Part shown: piece by piece, positions 7,501-13,710 of the stretch
How positions within the stretch are numbered: the stretch's first letter is position 1
How the letters are laid out: each line of letters starts with the position of its first letter
Position numbers and translations under genes: made by a program
From: Cryomorphaceae bacterium
GTDB taxonomy: Bacteria; Bacteroidota; Bacteroidia; Flavobacteriales; Schleiferiaceae
Assembly (NCBI GenBank): GCA_022565745.1
Contig: JAIUMB010000044.1
Span: 1-15,543, forward strand
Length of the DNA stretch: 15,543 bases
Direction of reading: 5' to 3'
The notes under the pieces: model-generated
Told to the model about the DNA's origin: nothing
The model's input: only the letters and a program-made list of their open reading frames with translations
Databases searched by the model: none

Positions 7501-7563
7501 ATTGAAGATGCAGAAAAGTGCATTGAACTCTTTAACACATTCATGGAGAGTTCTGAAGCTTAA
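4540..7563 (+). CDS. Soluble hybrid histidine kinase: PAS x4-HisKA-HATPase-REC-HPt
   Basis: This 1007-residue protein holds a whole phosphorelay. About four PAS-like domains come first: roughly 15-125, 140-250 (PAS_3 type, LGGWAYD), 265-380 (NTMNDVIWSIS) and 398-510 (NMRVGLLEID). HisKA follows with FLANISHEIRTPLN, phospho-acceptor H541. The HATPase has the N box around N658, DTGIG (690-694) and GGTGLGMAI (719-727). The receiver has D793/D794, phospho-acceptor D837 (LILMDIQMP), T865 and K887. The C-terminal HPt has H959 in AHKLKSGAKTLG. There is no signal peptide or membrane helix, so it senses a cytosolic cue. An Ala-rich linker (773-777) joins HATPase to REC. It sits 14 nt after the peptidase stop and is probably co-transcribed with it. 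No response regulator with an output domain lies nearby, so the HPt must hand phosphate to a regulator encoded elsewhere. Confidence 0.93.
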   Translation: MTASEKSPFDDITKIITDESLSAIQVVDEDGLVVYCNKKSKQLHGIIDDTDQQHSIFDFTTYFRNSTEWNNHVETLKNIPSFTFTTNHKNVQTEQEFPVEVQSFYRKLEGKGYVIATTKNISEDLQTQRQIQHAQRLLEIAGEMADLGGWAYDKEVDELTWTAQTKRIHEVPLNYVPKLPDAFDFYATKDDRNRMENAFASALAEGIEYDQEFQITTAAGKKRWVRAKGKPFYKNNEIVGVEGTFQNIDKEKRQELELSNVKSRMEKVLNTMNDVIWSISLPDFKLDYVTKSIENIIGYTKDDFVNDNWEWKKLFLPEDQHYLGQIISDIISNHSYEITHRMNAKDGSTKFIKHKGKVVFNENKQPIRIDGMAFDLTNEFASNQKESNWQEQLKRQEEQYRNILTNMRVGLLEIDREDIITFVNKSFCDMSGYEIDEIVNRPVTEVFKDNQLQVINKANYFRTNGENSYNEVAFTTKKGQQRWWSISGSPQYNDKGDVIGSIGAFLDITKQKNLIEELEHSKKSAESEVSIKEQFLANISHEIRTPLNIIIGAIRLLKSLGVNNKQLEYIHQADASSKHLLAIINNVLDMAKISSGKLSIQPRPFFSRSLVDNVKSIFMLKAKEKELTFNIDVDPNMADKLHGDDVRLRQILINLLGNAIKFTENGEISLSVKVEQIDPKSQKLYFEVSDTGIGMSPEFIDKVFDQFAQEESSSTRSYGGTGLGMAISKDLVEKMGGEINVKSEKGKGTSVFFNVTLPVVVEEEEKPRRVTPAAAAAQKSESSTSNKKILLVDDNQMNRFIARETLKPLQADIDEADNGKKACEMVGNTAYDLILMDIQMPEMDGIEAIQIMRDMGVSTPIIALTANSFKEDIEKYAAAGFTDYITKPYDEVELIKTISVYLFVRQGKSKSEDISEPMDNAETENAIIEMFQQQIREDGKLLEDCIRTKDKETATKIAHKLKSGAKTLGLGALAQSLEKVEFGNAAWIEDAEKCIELFNTFMESSEA
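6854..6868 (+). repeat. Short CTG trinucleotide run in the kinase linker
   Basis: Five consecutive CTG units encode part of an Ala5 stretch (residues 773-777) in the flexible linker between the HATPase and receiver domains. Changes of whole units would only alter linker length. Five units is too short to claim real instability. Confidence 0.6.
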
Positions 7564-7674
7564 TAAAAACAGCAGTTTTTTTCCTTTTAAACATGTCCAA
7601 TTGAAGGTTTTTACAATGACCTTCTATTAAAAAAATTTCTGATTAATTAACGGTACAGTGTGCGGTGATGATTG

Positions 7675-7682
7675 TAAATTTG
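7675..7682 (+). promoter_or_regulatory. Bacteroidota -7 element of ndk
   Basis: TAAATTTG is an exact TAnnTTTG match, with its G 25 nt before the ndk ATG. It lies in the 143-nt gap after the hybrid kinase gene, implying that ndk is transcribed independently. No good -33 TTG is visible. Confidence 0.6.
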
Positions 7683-7706
7683 CCACTCATTTAAAAAACA
7701 TCAAAC

Positions 7707-8126
7707 ATGCAAGGAAACAGAACCTTCACAATGATTAAGCCGGACGCGGTTGAAAATAATTACATCGGTGCCATTTTAGAAAAAATAAACAGCGCAGGCT
7801 TTACCATCAAAGCCATGGTATACACGCGCTTGAGCAAGCGAGATGCAGAACAATTCTATGCCGTTCACAAAGAACGTCCGTTTTACGGCGAATTGGTAGA
7901 ATATATGAGCTCAGGACCAATCGTAGCTGCCATCCTAGAAAAAGACAATGCCGTTGCCGATTTCCGTACACTTATTGGCGCTACCAATCCAGCTGAAGCC
8001 GCTGAAGGAACCATTCGCAAACTTTATGCAAAAGACATCAGTGCTAACGCCATTCACGGCTCTGACAGCGATGAAAACGCACAAATCGAAGGACGTTTTT
8101 TCTTTTCTGAAAGAGACATCCACTAA
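7707..8126 (+). CDS. ndk: Nucleoside diphosphate kinase
   Basis: The 139-residue product is a full-length NDP kinase, which moves the gamma-phosphate of ATP to other nucleoside diphosphates through a phosphohistidine to balance NTP and dNTP pools. It opens with RTFTMIKPDAV, containing the conserved Lys11, and carries the active-site block NAIHGSDSDENA, with phospho-acceptor His117. The length is typical of the bacterial family. A -7 promoter element lies 25 nt upstream of the ATG and an intrinsic terminator lies 37 nt after the stop, so it appears to be a one-gene transcription unit. Nothing in the sequence departs from the family. Confidence 0.97.
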   Translation: MQGNRTFTMIKPDAVENNYIGAILEKINSAGFTIKAMVYTRLSKRDAEQFYAVHKERPFYGELVEYMSSGPIVAAILEKDNAVADFRTLIGATNPAEAAEGTIRKLYAKDISANAIHGSDSDENAQIEGRFFFSERDIH

Positions 8127-8162
8127 TATCAAGACTACGGGCTTTAAGCCGTTCTCTAACCT

Positions 8163-8189
8163 AAACCGAGTCATGTACTCGGTTTTTTT
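8163..8189 (+). terminator. Intrinsic terminator of ndk
   Basis: AAACCGAGT (8163-8171) pairs perfectly with ACTCGGTTT (8177-8185) around the 5-nt loop CATGT, and the hairpin runs straight into a T tract to 8189. This is a strong Rho-independent terminator separating ndk from htpG. Confidence 0.88.
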
Positions 8190-8197
8190 ATGCCAAC

Positions 8198-8229
8198 TTG
8201 ACAGAGACTTGCTGGCGGCATATCCTTTG
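8198..8229 (+). promoter_or_regulatory. htpG promoter, TTGACA-N17-TATCCT(TTG)
   Basis: TTGACA (8198-8203) is followed after exactly 17 nt by TATCCT (8221-8226), which continues into TTTG, ending at 8229. It can be read as a near-classic -35/-10 pair, or as a Bacteroidota -33/-7 promoter whose TA-to-TTTG spacing is 3 nt and not 2. It ends 27 nt before the htpG ATG, the same distance as the other promoters here, and begins 9 nt after the ndk terminator T tract. Confidence 0.6.
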
Positions 8230-8255
8230 GTAAATAATCATAAAAAACAATAGAC

Positions 8256-10133
8256 ATGCAAACAGGAAATATCAACGTTACTGCACAAAACATTTTTCCC
8301 ATCATCAAAAAATTCCTGTACTCCGATCAGGAAATCTTTCTTCGGGAATTGGTTTCTAATGCCGTAGATGCGACCACTAAGATTAAAGCATTGGCCTCTC
8401 TAGGTGAATTTAAAGGTGAACTTGGTGATCTTAGCATCCGCATTCATTTAGACAAAAAAGCAAAAACCATTACCATTTCTGATAAAGGTGTGGGGATGAC
8501 TGCTGAGGAAATTGAAAAATACATCAACGAAGTGGCTTTTTCTGGCGCTGAAGACTTCGTCAACAAATACAAAGATAAAGGCGCCGACAAAGGCATCATT
8601 GGTCATTTTGGTCTTGGCTTCTACTCTGCATTTATGGTTGCCAAAAAAGTTGAAATATTTACACGGTCGTTTAAGGATGAGCAATTAGGTAATCATTGGA
8701 CCTGTGAAGGTAATCCCGAATTTACCCTTGATACCTTCCAAAAAGAAAGCCGTGGCACCGATATCGTCCTTCACATTGCCGATGATGCAGAAGAGTTCTT
8801 GGAAGAACACAGAATTAGCGAGTTACTCAACAAATACTGTAAGTTTCTACCCGTTCCTATCGTTTTTGGAACCAAGGAAATCACCGAGAAAAAGGACGAT
8901 GATCAAGAGGTAAAGAAAACCGTTGACAACATCATCAACAACCCGGAGCCGGCTTGGACCAAAACACCAACAGACCTTACAGACGAAGACTATAAAAACT
9001 TCTATCGCGAGCTCTACCCAATGACCTTTGAGGAGCCGTTATTCCACATTCACCTGAATGTTGACTATCCATTTAATCTTACCGGAATTCTTTATTTCCC
9101 AAAGATTAAACCCAATATGGATGTTCGTCAAAACAAAATTCAACTCTATCAAAACCAAGTTTTTGTTACCGACACGCTGGAAGGTATTGTACCCGACTTC
9201 CTCACCTTACTACACGGGGTTATTGATAGTAGTGACATCCCTTTGAACGTGAGCAGAAGTTATTTACAGAGCGACGCTCAAGTGAAGAAAATTTCAGGTC
9301 ACATCACTAAAAAAGTGGCAGATAAATTAGAGCAACTCTTTAAACAAGACCGTGAGGATTTTGCCAAAAAGTGGGAAGATATAAAAGTACTAATTGAGTA
9401 CGGTATGTTGTCGGAAGACAAATTTTTTGAGCGCGCCAAATCATTTGGCTTGTTTAAAGACACCCTCGGAAATTATTTAACCATCGATGAACTAAAAGAG
9501 ACGCTGCAATCTAACCACGTTGATAAAGACGGAAACACTGTAGTTCTTTATGCCTCAGATGTAGAAGCGCAGCACAGTTTTATCAAAAAGGCCGAAGGCA
9601 AAGATTACAAAGTCATTGTTCTTGATACACCACTGACCCCACACGTCGTGCAAAAGTTTGAAATGGCCTTTGAAAAAATGACCTTTAGCCGAGTCGACAG
9701 TGCTCCCATCGAGCAACTCATCAAAAAAGACGATACAGAAAAAGATGGGTTGTTGGATGAAAAGCAAAAGGAAACCCTTAAATCAATGGTTGAAGGATTG
9801 ATAGATGCTAAAAAATATTCTGTAACCATCGACAACCTTGACGCAAATGAAGACCCGGTTATTGTTACCATGCCTGAGTTCATGCGAAGAATGAAAGAAA
9901 TGGAAGCTACCGGAGGTGGAGGGTTTTACGGAATGGCGAATCTTCCGGAAACGTATAACCTCATTTGGAATGCCAATCACGAATTAACTAAAAAAGTGAT
10001 GGACGAAACCAATGAGGAAAAACAACAAGCGCTAATAAAGCAAGCGAACGACTTGGCTCTTCTCAATCAGCAACTGTTAAAAGGAGAAGAGCTTCAAAAG
10101 TTTGTTAAACGCTCATACGAAATGATGCGCTAA
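8256..10133 (+). CDS. htpG: Molecular chaperone HtpG (bacterial Hsp90)
   Basis: The 625-residue protein is a complete bacterial Hsp90, an ATP-dependent cytosolic homodimeric chaperone. The N-terminal GHKL ATPase shows FLRELVSNAVDA with E31, N35 and D38, then SDKGVGM (75-81) and the lid GHFGLGFYS (116-124). The middle domain includes YFPKIKPNMDVRQNKIQLYQNQVFV-type sequence around 285-315 and the conserved DIPLNVSRSYLQ, whose Arg contacts ATP. The C-terminal dimerisation region runs to KRSYEMMR; there is no MEEVD tail, as expected for bacteria. A charged linker (about 218-228, KKDDDQEVKK) joins N and middle domains. The gene has its own promoter and a terminator just after the stop. No CIRCE element was noticed upstream. 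Confidence 0.97.
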   Translation: MQTGNINVTAQNIFPIIKKFLYSDQEIFLRELVSNAVDATTKIKALASLGEFKGELGDLSIRIHLDKKAKTITISDKGVGMTAEEIEKYINEVAFSGAEDFVNKYKDKGADKGIIGHFGLGFYSAFMVAKKVEIFTRSFKDEQLGNHWTCEGNPEFTLDTFQKESRGTDIVLHIADDAEEFLEEHRISELLNKYCKFLPVPIVFGTKEITEKKDDDQEVKKTVDNIINNPEPAWTKTPTDLTDEDYKNFYRELYPMTFEEPLFHIHLNVDYPFNLTGILYFPKIKPNMDVRQNKIQLYQNQVFVTDTLEGIVPDFLTLLHGVIDSSDIPLNVSRSYLQSDAQVKKISGHITKKVADKLEQLFKQDREDFAKKWEDIKVLIEYGMLSEDKFFERAKSFGLFKDTLGNYLTIDELKETLQSNHVDKDGNTVVLYASDVEAQHSFIKKAEGKDYKVIVLDTPLTPHVVQKFEMAFEKMTFSRVDSAPIEQLIKKDDTEKDGLLDEKQKETLKSMVEGLIDAKKYSVTIDNLDANEDPVIVTMPEFMRRMKEMEATGGGGFYGMANLPETYNLIWNANHELTKKVMDETNEEKQQALIKQANDLALLNQQLLKGEELQKFVKRSYEMMR

Positions 10134-10154
10134 ACAAACGATTGATTACATAAA

Positions 10155-12194
10155 TTACGTGGGCAAGGTACCTGGATAAAACCATGGTTTCCTTGCCCTT
10201 TTTTTAGTGGGCTTATAGTTTCTTACTACGTAGGGAACTTGATTTTGATTGGGAATTACTACCTCATAACCAGTTGGTAAAATAACAGAGATGGTGGTTC
10301 CTTTATCTTCAACAGAATCGACCATTATTTGTCCACTGTGTCTATCCACAAAGTCTTTACACAAAATCAAACCTAAACCCGTACTACTCTCTCCTTCAGT
10401 GCCTTGTCTACCAATAGGCTTGTCCAGTTCAAATAATTTACCAACCATATCTGTTGGAATCCCTATTCCATTATCCACAATTTTTATCACAACCGTATCA
10501 TTGTGTTTATTGCTCTCAACAGATACCCGACCTCCAGGATAGGTGAACTTTACAGCATTGGAAACCAAATTCCTAAACACTGTATTCAGCATATCGTAAT
10601 CGGCAACCAGTTTGATGTCTTTACTGGAAGTTAAGCTAAGTTTTATTTGCTTTTTTAAAGCACTCTCACTGTTAAAATCAACGGCATCTTCTAGAAGTGC
10701 TCTCAATGAAATTTCCTTGGGATTAAAAGCCAATGTACCTGTTTGATTACGGGCCCAGGTACGTAAATTGTTGATCAACTCCATTGATTTCTTAGACGAC
10801 TGCTTGATCAATGTGCCATACATATGTGCTTCCTCTGTCTCATTGCTATCAATAGATGTTATCAATAAATCTGTTAGTCCCAAAATACTTGCAAATGGAC
10901 TGCGTAAATCATGCGCAATGATGGAAAAAAACCTGTCTTTTTCAGAGTTTATTCTATTGAGCTCACTGTTTTGATTGCTAATGATATCGTTTTTCTTTTT
11001 AAGCTCCCTTAACAGGTTTTGTTGTCGTTTACTTCTTGACCATGTGATACTGACAAACACCAATGTAACAAGAAGGAAAACAATAAAGCCTGAAATGATT
11101 ATCAATGATAACCTTTGACTATGAGCACTTGATTGACGTTCAGCTTCTATGTTGTTGCTTAACATCTCGGTCAGCAAACGCAATTTTACCGATTCCACTT
11201 GTAAATCTTCTTCAATAAAATATAGAGAATCGTTGTAAATCATGGCTTTTTTATATGCTCCTATTTCTTTAAAAGCACCCTTCAAAGATCCAAAAGCCAT
11301 TGATTTATATATCCTAACACCACTTTCATCAATATACGGCATGGCCATATTGACATAATGTATAACAGAGTCTGGAATATTGAGGTGATCTCCCTGAAAC
11401 ATGAATGCTTTGTTTAAATAAATCAGTCCTAATTCTGATCTTATTTTGTGAGCTTTCATCTTTGCAATGGTCTCATCAAATAATTTTGAAGCCTTATCAT
11501 ACTGCTTTTGATTTACCAATGTGGACGCTGCAATAATGGCTGTTGATAAATTTAAGTCTATGCGACCAATTTGATCTGCATACCAATTGGATCGTGCCAT
11601 GTAGAAACTTAATGAATCGGCATACTTAGAAATTCCCTTAAATTCATCTTTGATTTCATTCTGTGAAACGGGGGCATTGGTCAACAAATACATAGGGTTG
11701 GTTGCCTCGAGATTGAAAAAAGCAACTTCATAACTGGTAGCAGCCAATCGATCATAAGTCTCTGCTAAACCTTCAACATCGCCGCTGCGTTTATAGTAAC
11801 TCAGTGCTCTATACAAATAATCAAATGAATCCTCATACCGTTTTGACGCGCGAAAAGTTTCCCCTTTTTCTCGGTTGATATCCGCAAAAGTCTTCGGCAG
11901 TTTAAGAGAATCTGTGATTTTATGCGCTTCGTTTAAAAACTGAATGCTGCGTAAATAATCTCCCTGCCGACGCCAGTTAACACCAAGTGATAAAAGCGTT
12001 TTTTGTTTATAAACATCGTGTAAAGAGGCTATGCTGTCTGCTTGCATAGACAGTATAATGGATTTATTTACAGATGTTTCTGTGTGTGATAATGTAAGGA
12101 GTGAATCAATTTTATCCCTTGGGGAAAATCCACTTGTACTTATTACCAAAAGGAACGCACACCATGTTGCGCTTGCATAGAAAGAAGTTTTCAT
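10155..12194 (-). CDS. Membrane TPR-type sensor histidine kinase
   Basis: The 679-residue protein starts with a signal-like segment (residues 1-23). A helical region of TPR-like repeats follows (about 60-335), with recognisable units near 78-98, 117-150, 231-263 and 313-330. Next come a transmembrane helix (363-385), a coiled coil (about 388-420) and the kinase core. HisKA reads FFSIIAHDLRSPFASI with H428. The HATPase has N546 (NLVSNAVKF), DNGIGIP (574-580) and STGLGL (604-609). The sensor would face the periplasm and the kinase the cytosol, as in many Bacteroidota TPR-kinases. No receiver domain is fused and no response regulator gene is adjacent. The last 39 residues extend past the ATPase and end in a basic, Pro-rich tail encoded by the opposite strand's htpG terminator. 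The sensed signal is unknown. Confidence 0.9.
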   Translation of the reverse strand: MKTSFYASATWCAFLLVISTSGFSPRDKIDSLLTLSHTETSVNKSIILSMQADSIASLHDVYKQKTLLSLGVNWRRQGDYLRSIQFLNEAHKITDSLKLPKTFADINREKGETFRASKRYEDSFDYLYRALSYYKRSGDVEGLAETYDRLAATSYEVAFFNLEATNPMYLLTNAPVSQNEIKDEFKGISKYADSLSFYMARSNWYADQIGRIDLNLSTAIIAASTLVNQKQYDKASKLFDETIAKMKAHKIRSELGLIYLNKAFMFQGDHLNIPDSVIHYVNMAMPYIDESGVRIYKSMAFGSLKGAFKEIGAYKKAMIYNDSLYFIEEDLQVESVKLRLLTEMLSNNIEAERQSSAHSQRLSLIIISGFIVFLLVTLVFVSITWSRSKRQQNLLRELKKKNDIISNQNSELNRINSEKDRFFSIIAHDLRSPFASILGLTDLLITSIDSNETEEAHMYGTLIKQSSKKSMELINNLRTWARNQTGTLAFNPKEISLRALLEDAVDFNSESALKKQIKLSLTSSKDIKLVADYDMLNTVFRNLVSNAVKFTYPGGRVSVESNKHNDTVVIKIVDNGIGIPTDMVGKLFELDKPIGRQGTEGESSTGLGLILCKDFVDRHSGQIMVDSVEDKGTTISVILPTGYEVVIPNQNQVPYVVRNYKPTKKRARKPWFYPGTLPT
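10161..10205 (+). terminator. Intrinsic terminator of htpG, inside the convergent kinase gene
   Basis: GGGCAAGG (10161-10168) pairs with CCTTGCCC (10191-10198) across a 22-nt loop, followed by a run of seven T to 10205. The T tract lies only on the plus-strand exit side, so it serves htpG. It falls within the last codons of the minus-strand kinase gene, which ends at 10155. Confidence 0.8.
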
Positions 12195-12222
12195 GTAGTA
12201 GTAGAGTTAAGTCTTTCAACGG

Positions 12223-12230
12223 CAAATGTA
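12223..12230 (-). promoter_or_regulatory. Bacteroidota -7 element of the TPR-kinase gene
   Basis: On the minus strand this reads TACATTTG, an exact TAnnTTTG match whose G is 29 nt before the kinase start codon. Upstream of it on that strand is an A/T-rich stretch without a clear TTG. It supports the ATG at 12194 as the real start. Confidence 0.55.
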
Positions 12231-12351
12231 TAATATTTTTTTAATCTTTTGATGTTTTTTTATCAATTTCGAAAAAAAGGAACAATTGTAAGGGTTTTGC
12301 ATTATTAAATACTACAACACAAAACGTGAAAAACAACAGTGCTGATCAACC

Positions 12352-12384
12352 TTGATATTTCCGTATCACGCATTAAAACATTTG
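12352..12384 (+). promoter_or_regulatory. Weak promoter candidate for the peroxiredoxin gene
   Basis: TTG (12352-12354) lies 22 nt before AACATTTG (12377-12384), which matches five of the six fixed bases of TAnnTTTG. The final G is 22 nt before the ATG at 12406, in line with the other promoters here. This is a tentative call because the T of the TA pair is missing. Confidence 0.35.
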
Positions 12385-12405
12385 AAAAAAATCATCAACA
12401 TCATC

Positions 12406-12858
12406 ATGAATAAAAATCAAGCATTTCCACTTATAACGTTAAAAGATCAACGTGGCAATAAATTCGATATGAAAACGCTCTTAGGCAAACCCTTTGTCGT
12501 TTACTTTTACCCGAAAGACGACACGCCCGGTTGCACCAAACAGGCGTGTAGCTTTAGAGATGCGCATCAGGATTTTCAAGATTTAGGTGTGCCCGTTATC
12601 GGGGTGAGCAGCGATAGCCCTTCATCTCACGCTCAATTTGCCAAGAAGTACAACCTTCCTTTTACATTGCTCTCTGATAGCAAAAAAGAATTGAGAAAAA
12701 AAGCCAATGTGCCCACCAACCTACTCGGCCTGCTCCCCGGTCGGGTTACTTACGTGATGGATAAAGAAGGTAAGGTCATCCATATGTTTAACAGTCAAAT
12801 GAAAGCCGAACAACACATGGAAGAGGCATTGGATGCACTCAAAGCCTTGCAGTCGTAG
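12406..12858 (+). CDS. bcp: Thiol peroxidase Bcp (PrxQ-type peroxiredoxin)
   Basis: The 150-residue product is an atypical 2-Cys peroxiredoxin of the Bcp/PrxQ group, which reduces hydrogen peroxide and organic hydroperoxides with electrons from thioredoxin. YPKDDTPGCTKQAC holds the peroxidatic Cys43 and, five residues later, the resolving Cys48; T40 and R113 (GRVTYV) complete the expected active site. Length is normal. I chose the ATG at 12406 and not a TTG 54 nt upstream, because the extra 18 residues are not part of the family and the TTG fits a promoter element better. It is convergent with nothing and diverges from the TPR-kinase gene across 211 nt. prmC starts 30 nt after its stop. Confidence 0.93.
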   Translation: MNKNQAFPLITLKDQRGNKFDMKTLLGKPFVVYFYPKDDTPGCTKQACSFRDAHQDFQDLGVPVIGVSSDSPSSHAQFAKKYNLPFTLLSDSKKELRKKANVPTNLLGLLPGRVTYVMDKEGKVIHMFNSQMKAEQHMEEALDALKALQS

Positions 12859-12863
12859 CTTTG
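12856..12863 (+). promoter_or_regulatory. Possible -7 element for prmC-ligA overlapping the bcp stop
   Basis: TAGCTTTG fits TAnnTTTG exactly and its first three bases are the bcp stop codon TAG. The G is 26 nt before the prmC ATG, the spacing seen at the other promoters. A TTG at 12829-12831 lies 24 nt upstream of it. Readthrough from bcp remains possible. Confidence 0.4.
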
Positions 12864-12888
12864 CAGCTCAAACGACTTGAGCGCATTC

Positions 12889-13710
12889 ATGAACAACCAA
12901 AAACTTCCTTCGTTTACCCCTTCGGAAAGACGCATTCTCTCTAAAGCGTTTTGGACACATCACCTCGGTGAGCAACAAGCACAGAACGTCGTTTATGGAC
13001 TGACACCCCCGCCAGAAAACCTCCTCAATACGTGGGAAGATTTTTGTCAGCGCGTGGAAAGCAACGAGCCCTACCAGTACGTATTAGGCTGTGTGACCTT
13101 TGCAGACTGTCGCATTGATGTCAATCCACATGTACTCATACCCAGACCAGAAACAGAAGAGCTGGTTGACGAAACGTCAAAACGCTTGGGAGAACACGGA
13201 TGTTTTTTGGATGTTGGCACAGGGAGTGGAGCCATTGCTCTTGGATTGAAGCGACTGAAACCCAATTGGAAAGCTTTTGGTTGTGACATTTCTGAGGATG
13301 CGTTGATTACGGCAAGAAATAATGCGGTAAAAAACAAAATTGACGTTTCATTCTACAAATGCGACATCCGACAACCAGAAATCAACATGCACCCTCCCTT
13401 GGATTTGGTCATCAGCAATCCGCCGTACATCCCACAAGCAAGAAAAAAGGACATGGATGCAACTGTCATTGACTTTGAACCGCATCTGGCATTGTTTACA
13501 CCCGACGAAAAACCATTGCTGTATTATGAACACATCATTGATTACGGAGAAAAGCATTTAAATGAAAATGGATTATTGGCATTAGAAACCCACTTTGATG
13601 GTGCACATAATATTGCCGATTTACTCATAGCTCGTAATTTTACCGACATAGAAATCACCAAGGACTTTGACCAACATGAACGATTTGTTTTCGCAAGAAA
13701 ACGGTGCTAA
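12889..13710 (+). CDS. prmC: Peptide chain release factor N5-glutamine methyltransferase PrmC (HemK)
   Basis: PrmC methylates the Gln of the GGQ motif in release factors RF1 and RF2, using S-adenosylmethionine, and so supports efficient translation termination. The 273-residue product has a helical N-terminal substrate-recognition domain, then IPRPETEELVDE (84-95), the SAM-binding motif FLDVGTGSGAIAL (107-119), an acidic GCDIS (131-135) and the catalytic VISNPPYIP (174-182). Length is typical. A TTG at 12877 would add four residues; I prefer the ATG at 12889 because it matches the usual start and sits 26 nt after a possible -7 element. The 3' end overlaps the ligA start by 35 nt in another frame, suggesting co-transcription. 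Confidence 0.94.
   Translation: MNNQKLPSFTPSERRILSKAFWTHHLGEQQAQNVVYGLTPPPENLLNTWEDFCQRVESNEPYQYVLGCVTFADCRIDVNPHVLIPRPETEELVDETSKRLGEHGCFLDVGTGSGAIALGLKRLKPNWKAFGCDISEDALITARNNAVKNKIDVSFYKCDIRQPEINMHPPLDLVISNPPYIPQARKKDMDATVIDFEPHLALFTPDEKPLLYYEHIIDYGEKHLNENGLLALETHFDGAHNIADLLIARNFTDIEITKDFDQHERFVFARKRC

Noticed and set aside
7603..7624. Hairpin GAAGGT/ACCTTC with a 10-nt loop after the hybrid kinase gene
   Set aside because: It is followed by an A-rich and not a T-rich tract on the plus strand and by no T tract on the minus strand, so it is not a convincing terminator. The A-rich/T-rich pairing at 7565-7580 is also too weak. How the operon ends is unresolved.
8137..8152. Imperfect palindrome around GCTTTAAGC after ndk
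   Set aside because: It is short with a tiny loop and no T tract; the strong terminator 11 nt later explains the site.
12352..12405. TTG start adding 18 residues to the peroxiredoxin
   Set aside because: The added residues are not typical of Bcp, and the TTG fits a -33 promoter element instead.
12877..12888. TTG start for prmC
   Set aside because: The ATG four codons later is the stronger start codon and sits at the usual distance from a possible -7 element.
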